Origin: JAJXUB01 sp047974805
GTDB lineage: Bacteria; Actinomycetota; Actinomycetes; Actinomycetales; Dermatophilaceae
Assembly: GCA_047974805.1 (NCBI GenBank)
Contig: JBKECS010000001.1
Location: forward strand, 1-47,345
Direction: 5' to 3'
Length of the DNA: 47,345 nucleotides
Notes under the pieces: generated by a model
Database searches by the model: none
What the model was told of the DNA's origin: nothing
The model's input: only the letters and a program-made list of their open reading frames with translations
Position numbers and translations under genes: made by a program
In this document: one piece after another, positions 15,528 through 24,548 of the stretch
How the letters are laid out: each line of letters starts with the position of its first letter
How positions within the stretch are numbered: position 1 is the first letter of the stretch

Positions 15528-16592
15528 CTACCGACGGGCGGTGGTGATAGCCACCGACGTCACCGGTTGGCTGGAATCGGCGGGGAAGTCCAGCGACGAA
15601 GCAGGTCGACCGCTGAGGACCATTTGTGCGCCGAGCGCGGCCACCATGGCTCCGTTGTCCGTGCACAATCCGGGCTGTGGCACCCGCAGCTCAATCCTGG
15701 CGTCGGCGCATCGCTGCGCGGCCAGGGCCCTCAGCCTCGAATTCGCCGCGACACCGCCGCCGATCTGCAGATGGTCAACTCCGGCGGCGCGGCACGCGGC
15801 AATGGCCTTCTTGGTTAGGACGTCGGTGACCGCCTCCTGAAACGATGCGGCCACATCGGGCACCGAGATCGTCTCGCCGGCTGCCTGTTTCGCCGACACC
15901 CACCGCGACACCGCGGTTTTCAGACCGGAAAAGGAGAAGTCGAAACGGTGCCGCTCCACGTCGGCACCGGTTGTGAGACCGCGAGGGAAGTCGATGGTCA
16001 CCGACCCCTTTGCGGCGGCAGCATCGATGGCAGGTCCACCCGGGAAGGGCAGCCCGAGGACCCGGGCCACCTTGTCGAACGCCTCCCCCGCGGCATCATC
16101 GATCGTGGCCCCAAGCGGTTGGATGTCCCCGGTGACGTCCGGGACGAGTAGCAGGGAGGAATGTCCCCCGGACACGAGCAATGCCAGCGTCGGCTCGGGC
16201 AGCGGGCCATGGTCGAGGATGTCGACGGCGACGTGGGAGGCTAGGTGGTTCACTCCGTAGATCGGCTTCCCGAGGGCCACGGCCAGAGCTTTCGCGGCGG
16301 CCACCCCGACCATGAGGGCACCGGCCAGTCCGGGACCGGAAGTCACCGCCACCGCATCGACGTCGGCCAACGTGACGCCGGCCTCCAGGCATGCCCGGTC
16401 GAGCGTTGGCACCATGGCTTCCAGGTGCGCCCGTGACGCGACTTCGGGGACGACACCGCCGAAACGAGCTTGCTCCTGCACGCTGCTGGCGATGGCGTCA
16501 GCGAGCAGCGTCTCCCCGCGGACGATGCCGATGCCGGTCTCGTCGCAGGATGTCTCGATGCCCAGGATCAGTGGGGCTTGTGGGCTGCTCAT
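15528..16592 (-). CDS. tsaD: tRNA threonylcarbamoyladenosine transferase TsaD
   Basis: A 354-residue Kae1/TsaD protein that transfers threonylcarbamoyl from TC-AMP to A37 of ANN-decoding tRNAs. It opens ILGIETSCDETG, the family signature. Metal-binding HLASH and the ASKH nucleotide motifs (LVSGGHSS, then IGGGVAANSRLR) are present. Full length. Its ATG overlaps the TGA of rimI (ATGA), the last step of a coupled tsaE-tsaB-rimI-tsaD series. Confidence 0.97.
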   Translation of the reverse strand: MSSPQAPLILGIETSCDETGIGIVRGETLLADAIASSVQEQARFGGVVPEVASRAHLEAMVPTLDRACLEAGVTLADVDAVAVTSGPGLAGALMVGVAAAKALAVALGKPIYGVNHLASHVAVDILDHGPLPEPTLALLVSGGHSSLLLVPDVTGDIQPLGATIDDAAGEAFDKVARVLGLPFPGGPAIDAAAAKGSVTIDFPRGLTTGADVERHRFDFSFSGLKTAVSRWVSAKQAAGETISVPDVAASFQEAVTDVLTKKAIAACRAAGVDHLQIGGGVAANSRLRALAAQRCADARIELRVPQPGLCTDNGAMVAALGAQMVLSGRPASSLDFPADSSQPVTSVAITTARR

Positions 16593-17086
16593 CTGGCCCC
16601 TTCCTGCACCGTTGTGGACAGGGGCAGCCGCATGATGACCGCATCCACATCTCCGGGTTGGTAGTACCGCGGCCGACGATGGATCTGCTGGTAGCCCATC
16701 GATGCATACAGCGCCACCGCCGCCTCGTTGTCCGCCCGGACCTCCAGCAGCGCGTATGCCGCGCCGGCCGTTGCAGACCGCTGGTGCAGTTCGGTGAGGA
16801 TCCGTCGGCCGAAGCCGCGGCCCTGGGCGGTGGGCACCACTGCCACGGACATGATGTCCGCGACGTCGCCGCCGATATTGATCCCGCCGTACCCGAGGAT
16901 GTGGCCGGGGTCGTCCTCTAGCAGGACGTAGCTGCGCCGGGGCCGGTGCGCCAGCTCAGCCCACCACGTCGCCTCACTCCACGCGTCCTCGCCGAAGGCC
17001 CGCCGGTCGAGGATCGTCAATGCCGCGAGATCCTGCCAGCGGACATCACGCAGCGTCACCGCTTCGGTCTGGCCTCCCGCGATCAT
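16589..17086 (-). CDS. rimI: Ribosomal protein S18-alanine N-acetyltransferase RimI-like GNAT
   Basis: A 165-residue single-domain GNAT. The acetyl-CoA loop is VPTAQGRGFGRRIL, and the C-terminal ALYASMGYQQIHRRPRYY is typical of RimI. ATG 17086 overlaps the tsaB stop by four bases, which fixes the start. The frame is open upstream, but that part overlaps tsaB. RimI acetylates the N-terminus of S18; between tsaB and tsaD this gene order is widespread in actinobacteria. Confidence 0.92.
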   Translation of the reverse strand: MIAGGQTEAVTLRDVRWQDLAALTILDRRAFGEDAWSEATWWAELAHRPRRSYVLLEDDPGHILGYGGINIGGDVADIMSVAVVPTAQGRGFGRRILTELHQRSATAGAAYALLEVRADNEAAVALYASMGYQQIHRRPRYYQPGDVDAVIMRLPLSTTVQEGAR

Positions 17087-17748
17087 GTCGCGGCCCGTTC
17101 GGCCAGGGTCAGGGCATCCGGGCGCCGCAGGTACCGCGCCTGGACCGGCATGTCCATGCCTGCCGCCAGCCGGCGAACGGCCAGGTCGGCCAAAGCCTCG
17201 GCATCCACGTCGAGGACCGGCACGGGGCGGGCGAACAGGTCGGGGAACAGCACGGGACCGCGCCCGGCGCAGGGGCCTGCCCGGACGGTCGGTGGGATCA
17301 CGGCGGGACGATGCACCGCCGGCTCCGTCAGCGGATCCGCGCTCCCCTGGACCGGCGCGGCATACGTGGCCCAATAGACCTCCTTGCGGCGCGCGTCGGT
17401 GGCGACGGCGAACGGCTCGCCCACCACACCTCGCCGAACAACGGCGTGAGCCAACGCATCCAAGCTGGCCACCCCGTGCACCGGCAGACCGAGCGAGGCG
17501 CCGAGGACCTGGGCCGTGACCAGGCCGACCCGCAGACCGGTGAACGGCCCCGGGCCGGTACCGACCGCCACATCGGTCACGTCGTCCATCCCGGCCCCGG
17601 CGGCGCGCATGACCCGCTGAATCAGCGGGGCGAGTTCCTCGGTATGCCGGCGCGCGTCCGCCACGGCGGCAGACGCCCGGATGCTGTCCCCGTCATGCAC
17701 CGCGACGGTGATCGCTGAGGTTGCGGTGTCCAGGGCGAGCAGCAGCAC
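17083..17748 (-). CDS. tsaB: t6A synthesis scaffold protein TsaB
   Basis: A 221-residue ASKHA-fold protein that dimerises with TsaD and is needed for t6A formation. It starts LLLALDTATSAITVAV and has HTEELAPLI and VGTGPGPFTGLRVG, the TsaB signatures. It lacks the metal-binding His pair of TsaD. TsaE is 42 bp upstream, and rimI overlaps at the 3' end. Confidence 0.94.
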   Translation of the reverse strand: MLLLALDTATSAITVAVHDGDSIRASAAVADARRHTEELAPLIQRVMRAAGAGMDDVTDVAVGTGPGPFTGLRVGLVTAQVLGASLGLPVHGVASLDALAHAVVRRGVVGEPFAVATDARRKEVYWATYAAPVQGSADPLTEPAVHRPAVIPPTVRAGPCAGRGPVLFPDLFARPVPVLDVDAEALADLAVRRLAAGMDMPVQARYLRRPDALTLAERAAT

Positions 17749-17790
17749 GCCGACCAGGGTAGTCGGCCAGTGGGTGGGCGCCCGTTCAGG

Positions 17791-18279
17791 TCACCGTGAG
17801 GGCAGATCGAATTCGGTCCAGCGCGAACCGTGGCCGACAACCTCCGCCGTTCGCCGGTCCGTCCCGATGTCGGCGGTGAGGAAGACCTCCAGGTGGTCCT
17901 CGGACAGGTCTTCGGCCCAACCGTGTCCCCATTCGACGACCGTGACCGAATCTTCCAGGGAGGCATCGAGATCGAGGGCGTCGAGGTCGCCCAGCCCACC
18001 CACTCGGTAGGCGTCGACATGGACCAGGTCCGGACCGTCGGCCAAGGAGGGGTGGACCCGAGCGATGACGAACGTCGGGGACGTCACCGATCCGCGCACC
18101 CCGAGTCCGCGGCCGAGTCCGCGGGCGAGCGTGGTCTTGCCGGCGCCGAGGGCTCCGGTGAGCAAGAGGAGGTCACCGGCACGCAGCAGTTGAGCGAGGC
18201 GTTCCCCGAAGCGCTCGGTGTCCGCCGCGGTGGCCAGCGTGACCGATGATCCCGTCGTCTGCTGCTCGCCGTCGGCCAT
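17791..18279 (-). CDS. tsaE: t6A synthesis ATPase TsaE
   Basis: A 162-residue P-loop protein. Walker A GALGAGKTTLARGLGRGLG lies at about 43-61, followed by the TsaE signature SVTSPTFVIARVH. Asp-rich HVDAYRVGGLGDLDALDLD and VVEWGHGW complete the family pattern. It drives turnover of the TsaB-TsaD complex by ATP hydrolysis. The start is six bases after the stop of the alpha/beta hydrolase, so the genes are cotranscribed. Confidence 0.95.
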   Translation of the reverse strand: MADGEQQTTGSSVTLATAADTERFGERLAQLLRAGDLLLLTGALGAGKTTLARGLGRGLGVRGSVTSPTFVIARVHPSLADGPDLVHVDAYRVGGLGDLDALDLDASLEDSVTVVEWGHGWAEDLSEDHLEVFLTADIGTDRRTAEVVGHGSRWTEFDLPSR

Positions 18280-18285
18280 GCCTGC

Positions 18286-19467
18286 TCACGACGCCTTCGA
18301 CGAGCCGGGAGCCTTCTTCGAGGTCCGGCGGCGCAGTCGGGTCACATCGGTGACCAGGCGCCGCACGCGCGGTTTGGCGGCCACGTCGACATGCTCGGCG
18401 AAGGCCCGCTCGGCCCGCTCGATGAGCTCCAGGAGTTGGGCGTTGACCACGTCGGGGTGTTCCAACATGACCAGGTGCCCGGCCCGTTCGACGACGACAT
18501 GCTCGGCTCCGGGCACCAGCCGGACGATGTCGTCGCTGTGCTCCGGAGGGGTGAGCAAGTCCCCCAGCCCGTTCAGCACCAGCGTCTCCACCCCGGCGAA
18601 GGCGGTCAGCGCCGACCGCTTGTCGTGGGCCTCCAGCGTCGGCAGGAAGTTGCCCATGACCGCGAACGGCGTGTGGAAGATGATGTCGCCGACGAACCGG
18701 ACGACGTCCTTGCTCATCGGGGAGTCGAACGAGTACTTGGCCACGAGGGTGTCCTCGACGTCACGTCCGAACCGGCGGAAGGTGTTCAACCGGTCCTGAT
18801 GGGCACCCAGGCGTCCCAACAGGCCGGGCCCGGCGCTGCCGATGAACCGGCCGAGGAACTTGCCGAAGCCGAGGTTGACCACGTCCCGCCCGCCGGCCGT
18901 CGTGCCGATAAGGGCCGCTGCCAGCACCCGGTCGGCGAATAGCTCCGGTTCCTGGTCGGCAAGGGCCAACATCGTCATGCCGCCCATGGAGTGCCCGACC
19001 AGGACGATGGATCCATCTGCGGCGGTGGCCTCCACCACCGCCCTGAGGTCGGCGCCGAGTTGGTCGATCGTGCATGATTCCGCCGGCGCCATATCGCTCA
19101 TCCCGTGGCTGCGCTGATCCCACACGACGACGCGATATCCGGCGGCGATGACGGCCCGGCGTTGCAGCACCCAGGACCGGCCGGACAGGCAGTAGCCATG
19201 GCTGAAGATCACCGTTGGCCGGTCGCCTTCGGCCGAGCCGGTCAGGACGGGTTCGTCGATCTCGGCATACAGGCGAACGCCGTCGTCGGCCAGGACGGAC
19301 ATCGCCATACTCGGGGCATGCTCATAGCCGATCTCCGGGTCGCCGACGTCCAGCGGCTCATCCCGGGCGCGACGTTCGACGACGGCGCCGGCGACCGCAG
19401 CAAGTCCGGCGGCGGCCACCGCGCCACCGATCCGGGCAGCGGTGGCTGCTCCACCACCGCGCGCCAT
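18286..19467 (-). CDS. Alpha/beta-fold hydrolase with N-terminal membrane segment
   Basis: A 393-residue protein with a hydrophobic, Ala-rich N-terminal segment (about residues 8-29) likely to anchor it in the membrane. The alpha/beta fold has the oxyanion region SHGYCLSGRSW and VVVWDQRSHGMSD. Nucleophile Ser is in GHSMGG at about 159, the acid in the region GLGDLLTPPEHS and His in AGHLVMLEHP. It ends in a basic Arg/Lys-rich tail. The substrate is unknown. It starts within the alr stop (TGATG) and precedes tsaE, the usual actinobacterial arrangement. Confidence 0.85.
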   Translation of the reverse strand: MARGGGAATAARIGGAVAAAGLAAVAGAVVERRARDEPLDVGDPEIGYEHAPSMAMSVLADDGVRLYAEIDEPVLTGSAEGDRPTVIFSHGYCLSGRSWVLQRRAVIAAGYRVVVWDQRSHGMSDMAPAESCTIDQLGADLRAVVEATAADGSIVLVGHSMGGMTMLALADQEPELFADRVLAAALIGTTAGGRDVVNLGFGKFLGRFIGSAGPGLLGRLGAHQDRLNTFRRFGRDVEDTLVAKYSFDSPMSKDVVRFVGDIIFHTPFAVMGNFLPTLEAHDKRSALTAFAGVETLVLNGLGDLLTPPEHSDDIVRLVPGAEHVVVERAGHLVMLEHPDVVNAQLLELIERAERAFAEHVDVAAKPRVRRLVTDVTRLRRRTSKKAPGSSKAS

Positions 19468-20663
19468 CAGCCGTGCTCCTTGGACGCCCCGGTGGCCGAC
19501 GCCACCAGGTCCGGCGCCCCCACATAGGTACGCGGTGTCAGCGGAGCCATCCGGGTGACGATCTCGTAGTTGATCGTCCCAGTGGCTTCGGCCCAGTCCT
19601 GTGCGGTCGGGTCCTGGTCTGCGCCGCGCCCAATAATGACTGCCTCATCACCGGCGTCGCCGGTGAAATCCCCCCCGAGATCGAGCACGAACTGATCCAT
19701 GCACCCCCGGCCGGCGACCTGGGTCCGCAGGGAACCGACCCGGACCGGGCCGACGTTGCTGCCCGACCGGGGTATCCCGTCGGCGTAGCCCAGCGGGACC
19801 AACCCCAGCCTGGTTCGGGCCGATGTCGTGTACACGTGCGCATACGAGACCCCGGTTCCCTCGGGCACGGTCTTGGTCAAGGTCATCGGGCTGGTCACCC
19901 GCATCGCCTCGCGAAGCCCGAAGTCGGCCGGTGGACCGAGGTCGGGCACTGGGGAGAGCCCATAGACGGCCAGGCCGGGACGGACCAGGTCATAGTGGGC
20001 GCTCGGGTTGGTCAGCGTCGCCGCTGAGTTGGCCAAGTGCCGGTATGCCGGGCGTAGCCCCGCCCGAGTGATGTCAGCAAGCGCCTCCTCAAAGCGTGCT
20101 TGTTGGCCCAGGACGGTGGGGTGGCTCGGCTGGTCGGCGTAGGCGAAGTGGCTCCAGACACCGACGATGTCCACGGCTTCTTCCGCCTCGGCATCGGCGG
20201 CCGCCTCGACCAGGTCGTGCCAGTCCGATCCGTAGGCACCGTTGCGGCTCAATCCGGTGTCAACCTTCAGGTGGACCCGGGCGGTGGCGCCGAGCGCGGC
20301 AGTGGCGGCCCTAACCTCGACGAGCGCGGGAGTGGAGGAGACGGTGACGTCGATGCCCAGCGAGATGGCGGTCTGCAGATCGGCGCCGGGTGGATAGAGC
20401 CAGGTCAGCAATGGGGCGTCCACTCCGCCCCGGCGCAGCGCGATGGCCTCCTCGAGCTGGGCGACCCCCAGCCAGCTGGCGCCGCCGGCGAGCGCGGCTC
20501 GCGCGGACGGGATGAGGCCATGGCCATACGCGTTGGCCTTGACCACCGCCATGACCTCGGCGTTTCCGGCGCGGGCGGCCAGTTCGCGGACGTTGTCAAC
20601 GATCGCGTCGAGGTCGACCTCAACACGCACAGAGGACACGGCAGGCATGGGCAGGGAACTCAT
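19467..20663 (-). CDS. alr: Alanine racemase
   Basis: A 398-residue PLP enzyme making D-alanine for peptidoglycan. The PLP lysine is Lys42 in VVKANAYGHG, and the opposite catalytic base Tyr is in GVSYAHVYT. GYADGIPR and the Cys/Asp region GRGCMDQFVLDLG are present. ATG 20663 is chosen. A TTG at 20675 and an ATG at 20648 are alternatives. TAGACT lies eleven bases before the ATG, so the leader would be only a few nucleotides. The stop overlaps the hydrolase start (TGATG). nnr is 65 bp upstream. Confidence 0.95.
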   Translation of the reverse strand: MSSLPMPAVSSVRVEVDLDAIVDNVRELAARAGNAEVMAVVKANAYGHGLIPSARAALAGGASWLGVAQLEEAIALRRGGVDAPLLTWLYPPGADLQTAISLGIDVTVSSTPALVEVRAATAALGATARVHLKVDTGLSRNGAYGSDWHDLVEAAADAEAEEAVDIVGVWSHFAYADQPSHPTVLGQQARFEEALADITRAGLRPAYRHLANSAATLTNPSAHYDLVRPGLAVYGLSPVPDLGPPADFGLREAMRVTSPMTLTKTVPEGTGVSYAHVYTTSARTRLGLVPLGYADGIPRSGSNVGPVRVGSLRTQVAGRGCMDQFVLDLGGDFTGDAGDEAVIIGRGADQDPTAQDWAEATGTINYEIVTRMAPLTPRTYVGAPDLVASATGASKEHG

Positions 20664-20728
20664 GGTGGTCTTCAAGTCTAGGCCCCCGGGAGTGGGCGCA
20701 AGCGGTCATGTGCCGACCAGGAGATGAA

Positions 20729-22210
20729 TCACGTCCTGGTGGGGCGCAGCAGGGTCGCGATCGTTCTCGGTAGGCCGTGAGCGAGGTCGAGGGCGCGCAC
20801 CGGTCCACCGGGGTTGGCCTGGTCGGCGGCGGCCCCGTGCACCACGGCAGCTACAGCCCCGGCAACGGGGGGACTCAGGCCGGCCGCCAGCAGGGTGCCG
20901 GCAAGGCCGGCGAGGACATCCCCCGCGCCGGCGCTCGCCAGCCAGGCCGGGGCTTCGGCGGCGCAATGGATCGGCGTGTCCCTCCCCGGCGGGACCACCA
21001 AGGTGGTCGACCCCTTCAGGAGCACCGTTGCCCCGGTCAGATCGGCCAGCAAAGTGGCGGCCTCGACGGGTGTGGCCTCGACGTCTGCCCGGGTGATCTG
21101 CCGCCTGCCGAGCCGGCTGAGCAACCGAGCGCACTCCCCGGCGTGGGGGGTCAGCAGCGTCGGCGCGCCCCGACGAGGGGCGTCGACGTCGATCAGGTCG
21201 AGACCACCGGCATCGAGGAGCACGGGGAGCTGCGTCGCGAGCGCCGCTTCGGCCGCGTCGAGTTGGGCCAGCGCCGCCGGGTCGTCGGCCTGCAGATCGA
21301 GGCCGGGACCGACCACCCAGGCCTGGACCTGGCCGGGGCCATGGACCACCTCGGGCACCTGCATACGGACCAGATCGTGCGGGGCTGGGGTGCCGACGTA
21401 GCGCACCATGCCGGCTCCGGCGCAGACGGCGGCGGTGCAGCAGAGCATCGCCGCTCCGGTGTAGTGCTCGCCGCCGGCGATCACCCCCAGCACCCCCCGG
21501 GAGTATTTGTCCGAGGCCGGTCCGGGCACGGGCCAGCGATCAGGGACATCCTCGGCCTGGAGCTGGACGACAGCCGGCGTGGTGGGAACCTTCAGACCGA
21601 TATCGACAACGGTCAGCGCGCCGGCGCAATGCCGGATCGGGGGCAGCAAATGGGCAGGTTTGAGGACCGAGAACGTCACGGTCTCGTCGGCAAACACCCC
21701 GGCCGGATCCACCGGACTCCGCCCGGACGGGTCCTGCCCGCTGGGGGTGTCCACGGCGATGACATAGGCGCCGTCGGGGATCGCCTCGACCCAGGCTCGC
21801 CCCCAGCCGGCCAATCCTGCCCGACCGCCGATCCCAGCGATGCCGTCGAGGACCAGGTCGGCACCGGCAAGGACGTCCCGCGCCGGTGAAGGGTCGTCAT
21901 CGGCCACCCGCAGGCTCACCCCGGCCTCGGCAGCTGCTTGACGGGCGCCGGTATGCCCGCGCGCAGTCGTCAGGGCGTGCGCGCTGAACCCCTGCCCGGC
22001 GAGCTGAGCGGCGGCATACAGGGCGTCAGCGCCGTTGTTTCCGCTGCCGACGAGTGCGACCACCCGCTGCCCGCCCCGTTGACCCAGCCGGACCAGGGCA
22101 ACTTCCACCAGTGCGGACACGGCCCGAGCCATGAGTTCACCGTCGGGCAGCGCACCGATCAGGTCATCTTCGGCGGCGTACACGTCCGGCACCGACCAGG
22201 CCTCGATCAT
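20729..22210 (-). CDS. nnr: Bifunctional NAD(P)HX epimerase/dehydratase
   Basis: A 493-residue fusion that repairs hydrated NAD(P)H. The N-terminal YjeF-type epimerase (about 1-210) has GSGNNGADALYAA, where GNNGAD replaces the commoner GNNGGD. The C-terminal ribokinase-like ADP-dependent dehydratase (about 230-490) has the GVLGVIAGGEHYTGAA nucleotide region, LLTPHAGECARLL and the terminal SAGAGDVLAGLAG. The start is ATG 22210. Longer in-frame extension upstream overlaps acpS and is rejected. It lies between acpS (37 bp upstream) and alr. Confidence 0.93.
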   Translation of the reverse strand: MIEAWSVPDVYAAEDDLIGALPDGELMARAVSALVEVALVRLGQRGGQRVVALVGSGNNGADALYAAAQLAGQGFSAHALTTARGHTGARQAAAEAGVSLRVADDDPSPARDVLAGADLVLDGIAGIGGRAGLAGWGRAWVEAIPDGAYVIAVDTPSGQDPSGRSPVDPAGVFADETVTFSVLKPAHLLPPIRHCAGALTVVDIGLKVPTTPAVVQLQAEDVPDRWPVPGPASDKYSRGVLGVIAGGEHYTGAAMLCCTAAVCAGAGMVRYVGTPAPHDLVRMQVPEVVHGPGQVQAWVVGPGLDLQADDPAALAQLDAAEAALATQLPVLLDAGGLDLIDVDAPRRGAPTLLTPHAGECARLLSRLGRRQITRADVEATPVEAATLLADLTGATVLLKGSTTLVVPPGRDTPIHCAAEAPAWLASAGAGDVLAGLAGTLLAAGLSPPVAGAVAAVVHGAAADQANPGGPVRALDLAHGLPRTIATLLRPTRT

Positions 22211-22247
22211 GGTCTCATCATCCCCCGCGGCGCCTGCGGCGGATCGG

Positions 22248-22598
22248 TCAGGCCTCGGCGATGACGACCGCCGAGGCGATCCCGGCGTCGTGCGAGAGCG
22301 ACACGTGCAGGGACCGTACCCCGAGCGCGTCGGTCTGCGCCGCGACGGTCCCGCAGGTCTGGAACACCGGACGTCGCCCAGGACCACGCACCACCGTGGC
22401 ATCGGTCCATCGCAACCCGACCGGTGCGCCGAGAGCCTTCGCCAGGGCTTCCTTGGCCGCGAACCGCGCTGCCAGGGAGGCCAACGGCAGGTCCTGTTCT
22501 TCGACGGAGAAGAGCCGCGCCAGCAGGGCTGGGGTACGGGCCAGGCTCTGACCGAACCGGACCACGTCGACCACGTCGATGCCGACACCGACAATCAT
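22248..22598 (-). CDS. acpS: Holo-[acyl-carrier-protein] synthase
   Basis: A 116-residue phosphopantetheinyl transferase that activates ACP from CoA. It starts MIVGVGIDVVDVVRF with the Mg-binding Asp, and FAAKEALAKALGAPVG carries the conserved Glu and Lys. It ends LHVSLSHDAGIASAVVIAEA. ATG 22598 has GAGGGTGG upstream; a GTG three codons earlier is possible. It is located between glmS and nnr, with coaA (CoA synthesis) divergent beyond glmS. Confidence 0.94.
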   Translation of the reverse strand: MIVGVGIDVVDVVRFGQSLARTPALLARLFSVEEQDLPLASLAARFAAKEALAKALGAPVGLRWTDATVVRGPGRRPVFQTCGTVAAQTDALGVRSLHVSLSHDAGIASAVVIAEA

Positions 22599-22629
22599 CG
22601 GGACCACCCTCGTTCAGGCGCCAGGGGGT

Positions 22630-24495
22630 TCACTCGACGGTGACCGACTTGGCCAGGTTGCGGGGCTGGTCGACGTCCAGACCCTTGGCTGCGGACAGAT
22701 AGAGCGCGAATACCTGCAGCGGCAGCACGGTGAGCAGCGGCTGGAGCAGTGGGGAGGTGCGCGGCACGACGATCACCTCATCGGCGAACGGTTCCACGTC
22801 GGTGTCGCCTTCTTCGGCGATCACCAGGGTGCGGGCGCCGCGAGCGCGGATCTCCTGAATGTTGCTGACGACCTTCTTGTTCAGCTCATGCGGGCTGTCC
22901 GGTCCGGGCACCACGATAAAGACCGGCTGACCGGGCTCGATCAGAGCAATCGGCCCGTGTTTGAGTTCCCCCGCGGCAAATCCCTCGGCGTGGATATAGG
23001 CGATCTCTTTGAGCTTCAGGGCGCCTTCCAACGCGATGGGATAGCCCACGTGCCGGCCGAGGAAAAGGACCGAGCGGGTATCGGCCATGAAATGGGCGAT
23101 CTCTTTGACCCGGTCCATCGAGTCGAGCACCTGCTGCATGAGGTCGGGAAGGCCCCGCAGCTCGGTCATGATGACCTTGGCGTCATCGGCATACGCGCCA
23201 CCGCGCAGCTGGGCGAGGTAGAGGCCGAGCAGGTAGGCGGCGGTGATCTGGGAGGTGAACCCCTTGGTGGAGGCCACCGCGATCTCTGGTCCGGCGTGGG
23301 TGTAGAGGACCGCGTCGGACGCGCGCGGGATGGTCGAGCCATGGGTGTTGCAGATCGAGAGGGTGAGCGCGCCGAGCTCGCTGGCGTGTTTGACCGCCAT
23401 GAGGGTGTCCATCGTTTCGCCGGACTGGCTGATCGACACCACGAGGGTGCGCGCGTCGACGATGGGGTCGCTGTAGCGGAATTCGTGAGCCAGGGACACC
23501 TCGACCGGGATCCGCACCCAATGCTCGATGGCGTACTTGGCCACCATGCCGCTGTAGGCGGCGGTGCCGCAGGCGACGATGACGATCCGGTCCACGCGGC
23601 GCAGGGCGTCCTCGGATATCCGCAACTCGTCGAGGATCAGTTCCCCGTCGTCCTTCGTCCGGCCCAGGAGGGTGTCGGCGACCGCGTGGGGCTGCTCCTC
23701 GATCTCCTTCTCCATGAAGGTCGCGTAGCCCCCCTTCTCGGCCGCGGTGGCATCCCAGGTGACCTCGTATGCCACGCCGTCGGCGGGCGTCCCGTCGAAC
23801 CCAATGATCGAATAGTTCTCCGCGGTGATGGTGACGATCTGGTCCTGGCCGAGTTCGACCGCATGCCGGGTGTAGCCAATGAAGGCGGCCACATCCGAGC
23901 CCAGGAAGTTCTCCGTCTCACCCAGGCCGACCACCAGGGGCGAATTGCGTCGGGCGCCCACGACGACGTCTGGGCTGTCCGCGTGCACGGCAAGGAGGGT
24001 GAAGGCACCCTTGAGCCTGGCGACCGTGCGCCGCATGGCTTGGGTCAGGTCGCCATCGGTGGCGTATTCGCGGGCCAATAGCTGGCTGGCGACTTCGGTG
24101 TCGGTCTCGGACAGAAACGTCACACCGGCATCGATCAACTCACTCTTAAGCTGGTGGAAGTTCTCGATAATGCCGTTGTGGATGACGGCCAGCTTGCCGT
24201 CCGCGCCGCCCCGGTGGGGGTGAGCGTTGACGTCGGTCGGCCCGCCATGGGTGGCCCAGCGGGTATGCCCGATCGCTGTTCCGCTTGGCGGCAGCGGGTG
24301 GGCCTCCAGCGCGGCAGTGAGATTCGCCAACTTGCCGGAACGCTTCTCGGTGGCGACGGAGCCGCTGACCTGGTCCACCAGGGCCACGCCCGCGCTGTCG
24401 TACCCGCGATATTCCAACCGGGTCAGGCCCTCGAGAACGACGTCGAGCGACCGTCCGTCGACGTTCGGGCCGACGTATCCGACGATTCCGCACAT
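22630..24495 (-). CDS. glmS: Glutamine-fructose-6-phosphate aminotransferase (isomerizing)
   Basis: A 621-residue enzyme making glucosamine-6-phosphate for peptidoglycan. The N-terminal Ntn glutaminase starts MCGIVGYVG, with Cys2 as nucleophile after Met removal, and has GHTRWATHG and NGIIENF. Two SIS sugar-isomerase domains carry CGTAAYSG, SISQSGETMDTL and the C-terminal PRNLAKSVTVE. Full length. The frame runs open upstream to 24783, but those codons overlap coaA. TAGGCT (24505-24510 on the minus strand) lies nine bases before the ATG, so the leader is very short. No glmS ribozyme is visible. Confidence 0.98.
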   Translation of the reverse strand: MCGIVGYVGPNVDGRSLDVVLEGLTRLEYRGYDSAGVALVDQVSGSVATEKRSGKLANLTAALEAHPLPPSGTAIGHTRWATHGGPTDVNAHPHRGGADGKLAVIHNGIIENFHQLKSELIDAGVTFLSETDTEVASQLLAREYATDGDLTQAMRRTVARLKGAFTLLAVHADSPDVVVGARRNSPLVVGLGETENFLGSDVAAFIGYTRHAVELGQDQIVTITAENYSIIGFDGTPADGVAYEVTWDATAAEKGGYATFMEKEIEEQPHAVADTLLGRTKDDGELILDELRISEDALRRVDRIVIVACGTAAYSGMVAKYAIEHWVRIPVEVSLAHEFRYSDPIVDARTLVVSISQSGETMDTLMAVKHASELGALTLSICNTHGSTIPRASDAVLYTHAGPEIAVASTKGFTSQITAAYLLGLYLAQLRGGAYADDAKVIMTELRGLPDLMQQVLDSMDRVKEIAHFMADTRSVLFLGRHVGYPIALEGALKLKEIAYIHAEGFAAGELKHGPIALIEPGQPVFIVVPGPDSPHELNKKVVSNIQEIRARGARTLVIAEEGDTDVEPFADEVIVVPRTSPLLQPLLTVLPLQVFALYLSAAKGLDVDQPRNLAKSVTVE

Positions 24496-24536
24496 GGAAG
24501 CCAAGCCTAGTGCCGGATCTGGGGAGGGTCGTCCGA

Positions 24537-24542
24537 CACAAT
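24537..24542 (+). promoter_or_regulatory. Possible leaderless -10 of coaA
   Basis: CACAAT, four of six matches to the -10 consensus, six bases before GTG 24549. It sits in the 53-bp divergent intergenic shared with glmS. Confidence 0.3.
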
Positions 24543-24548
24543 GGCCGG

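Noticed and set aside
24496..24548. glmS ribozyme
   Set aside because: The glmS leader is only a few nucleotides; there is no space for the ribozyme.
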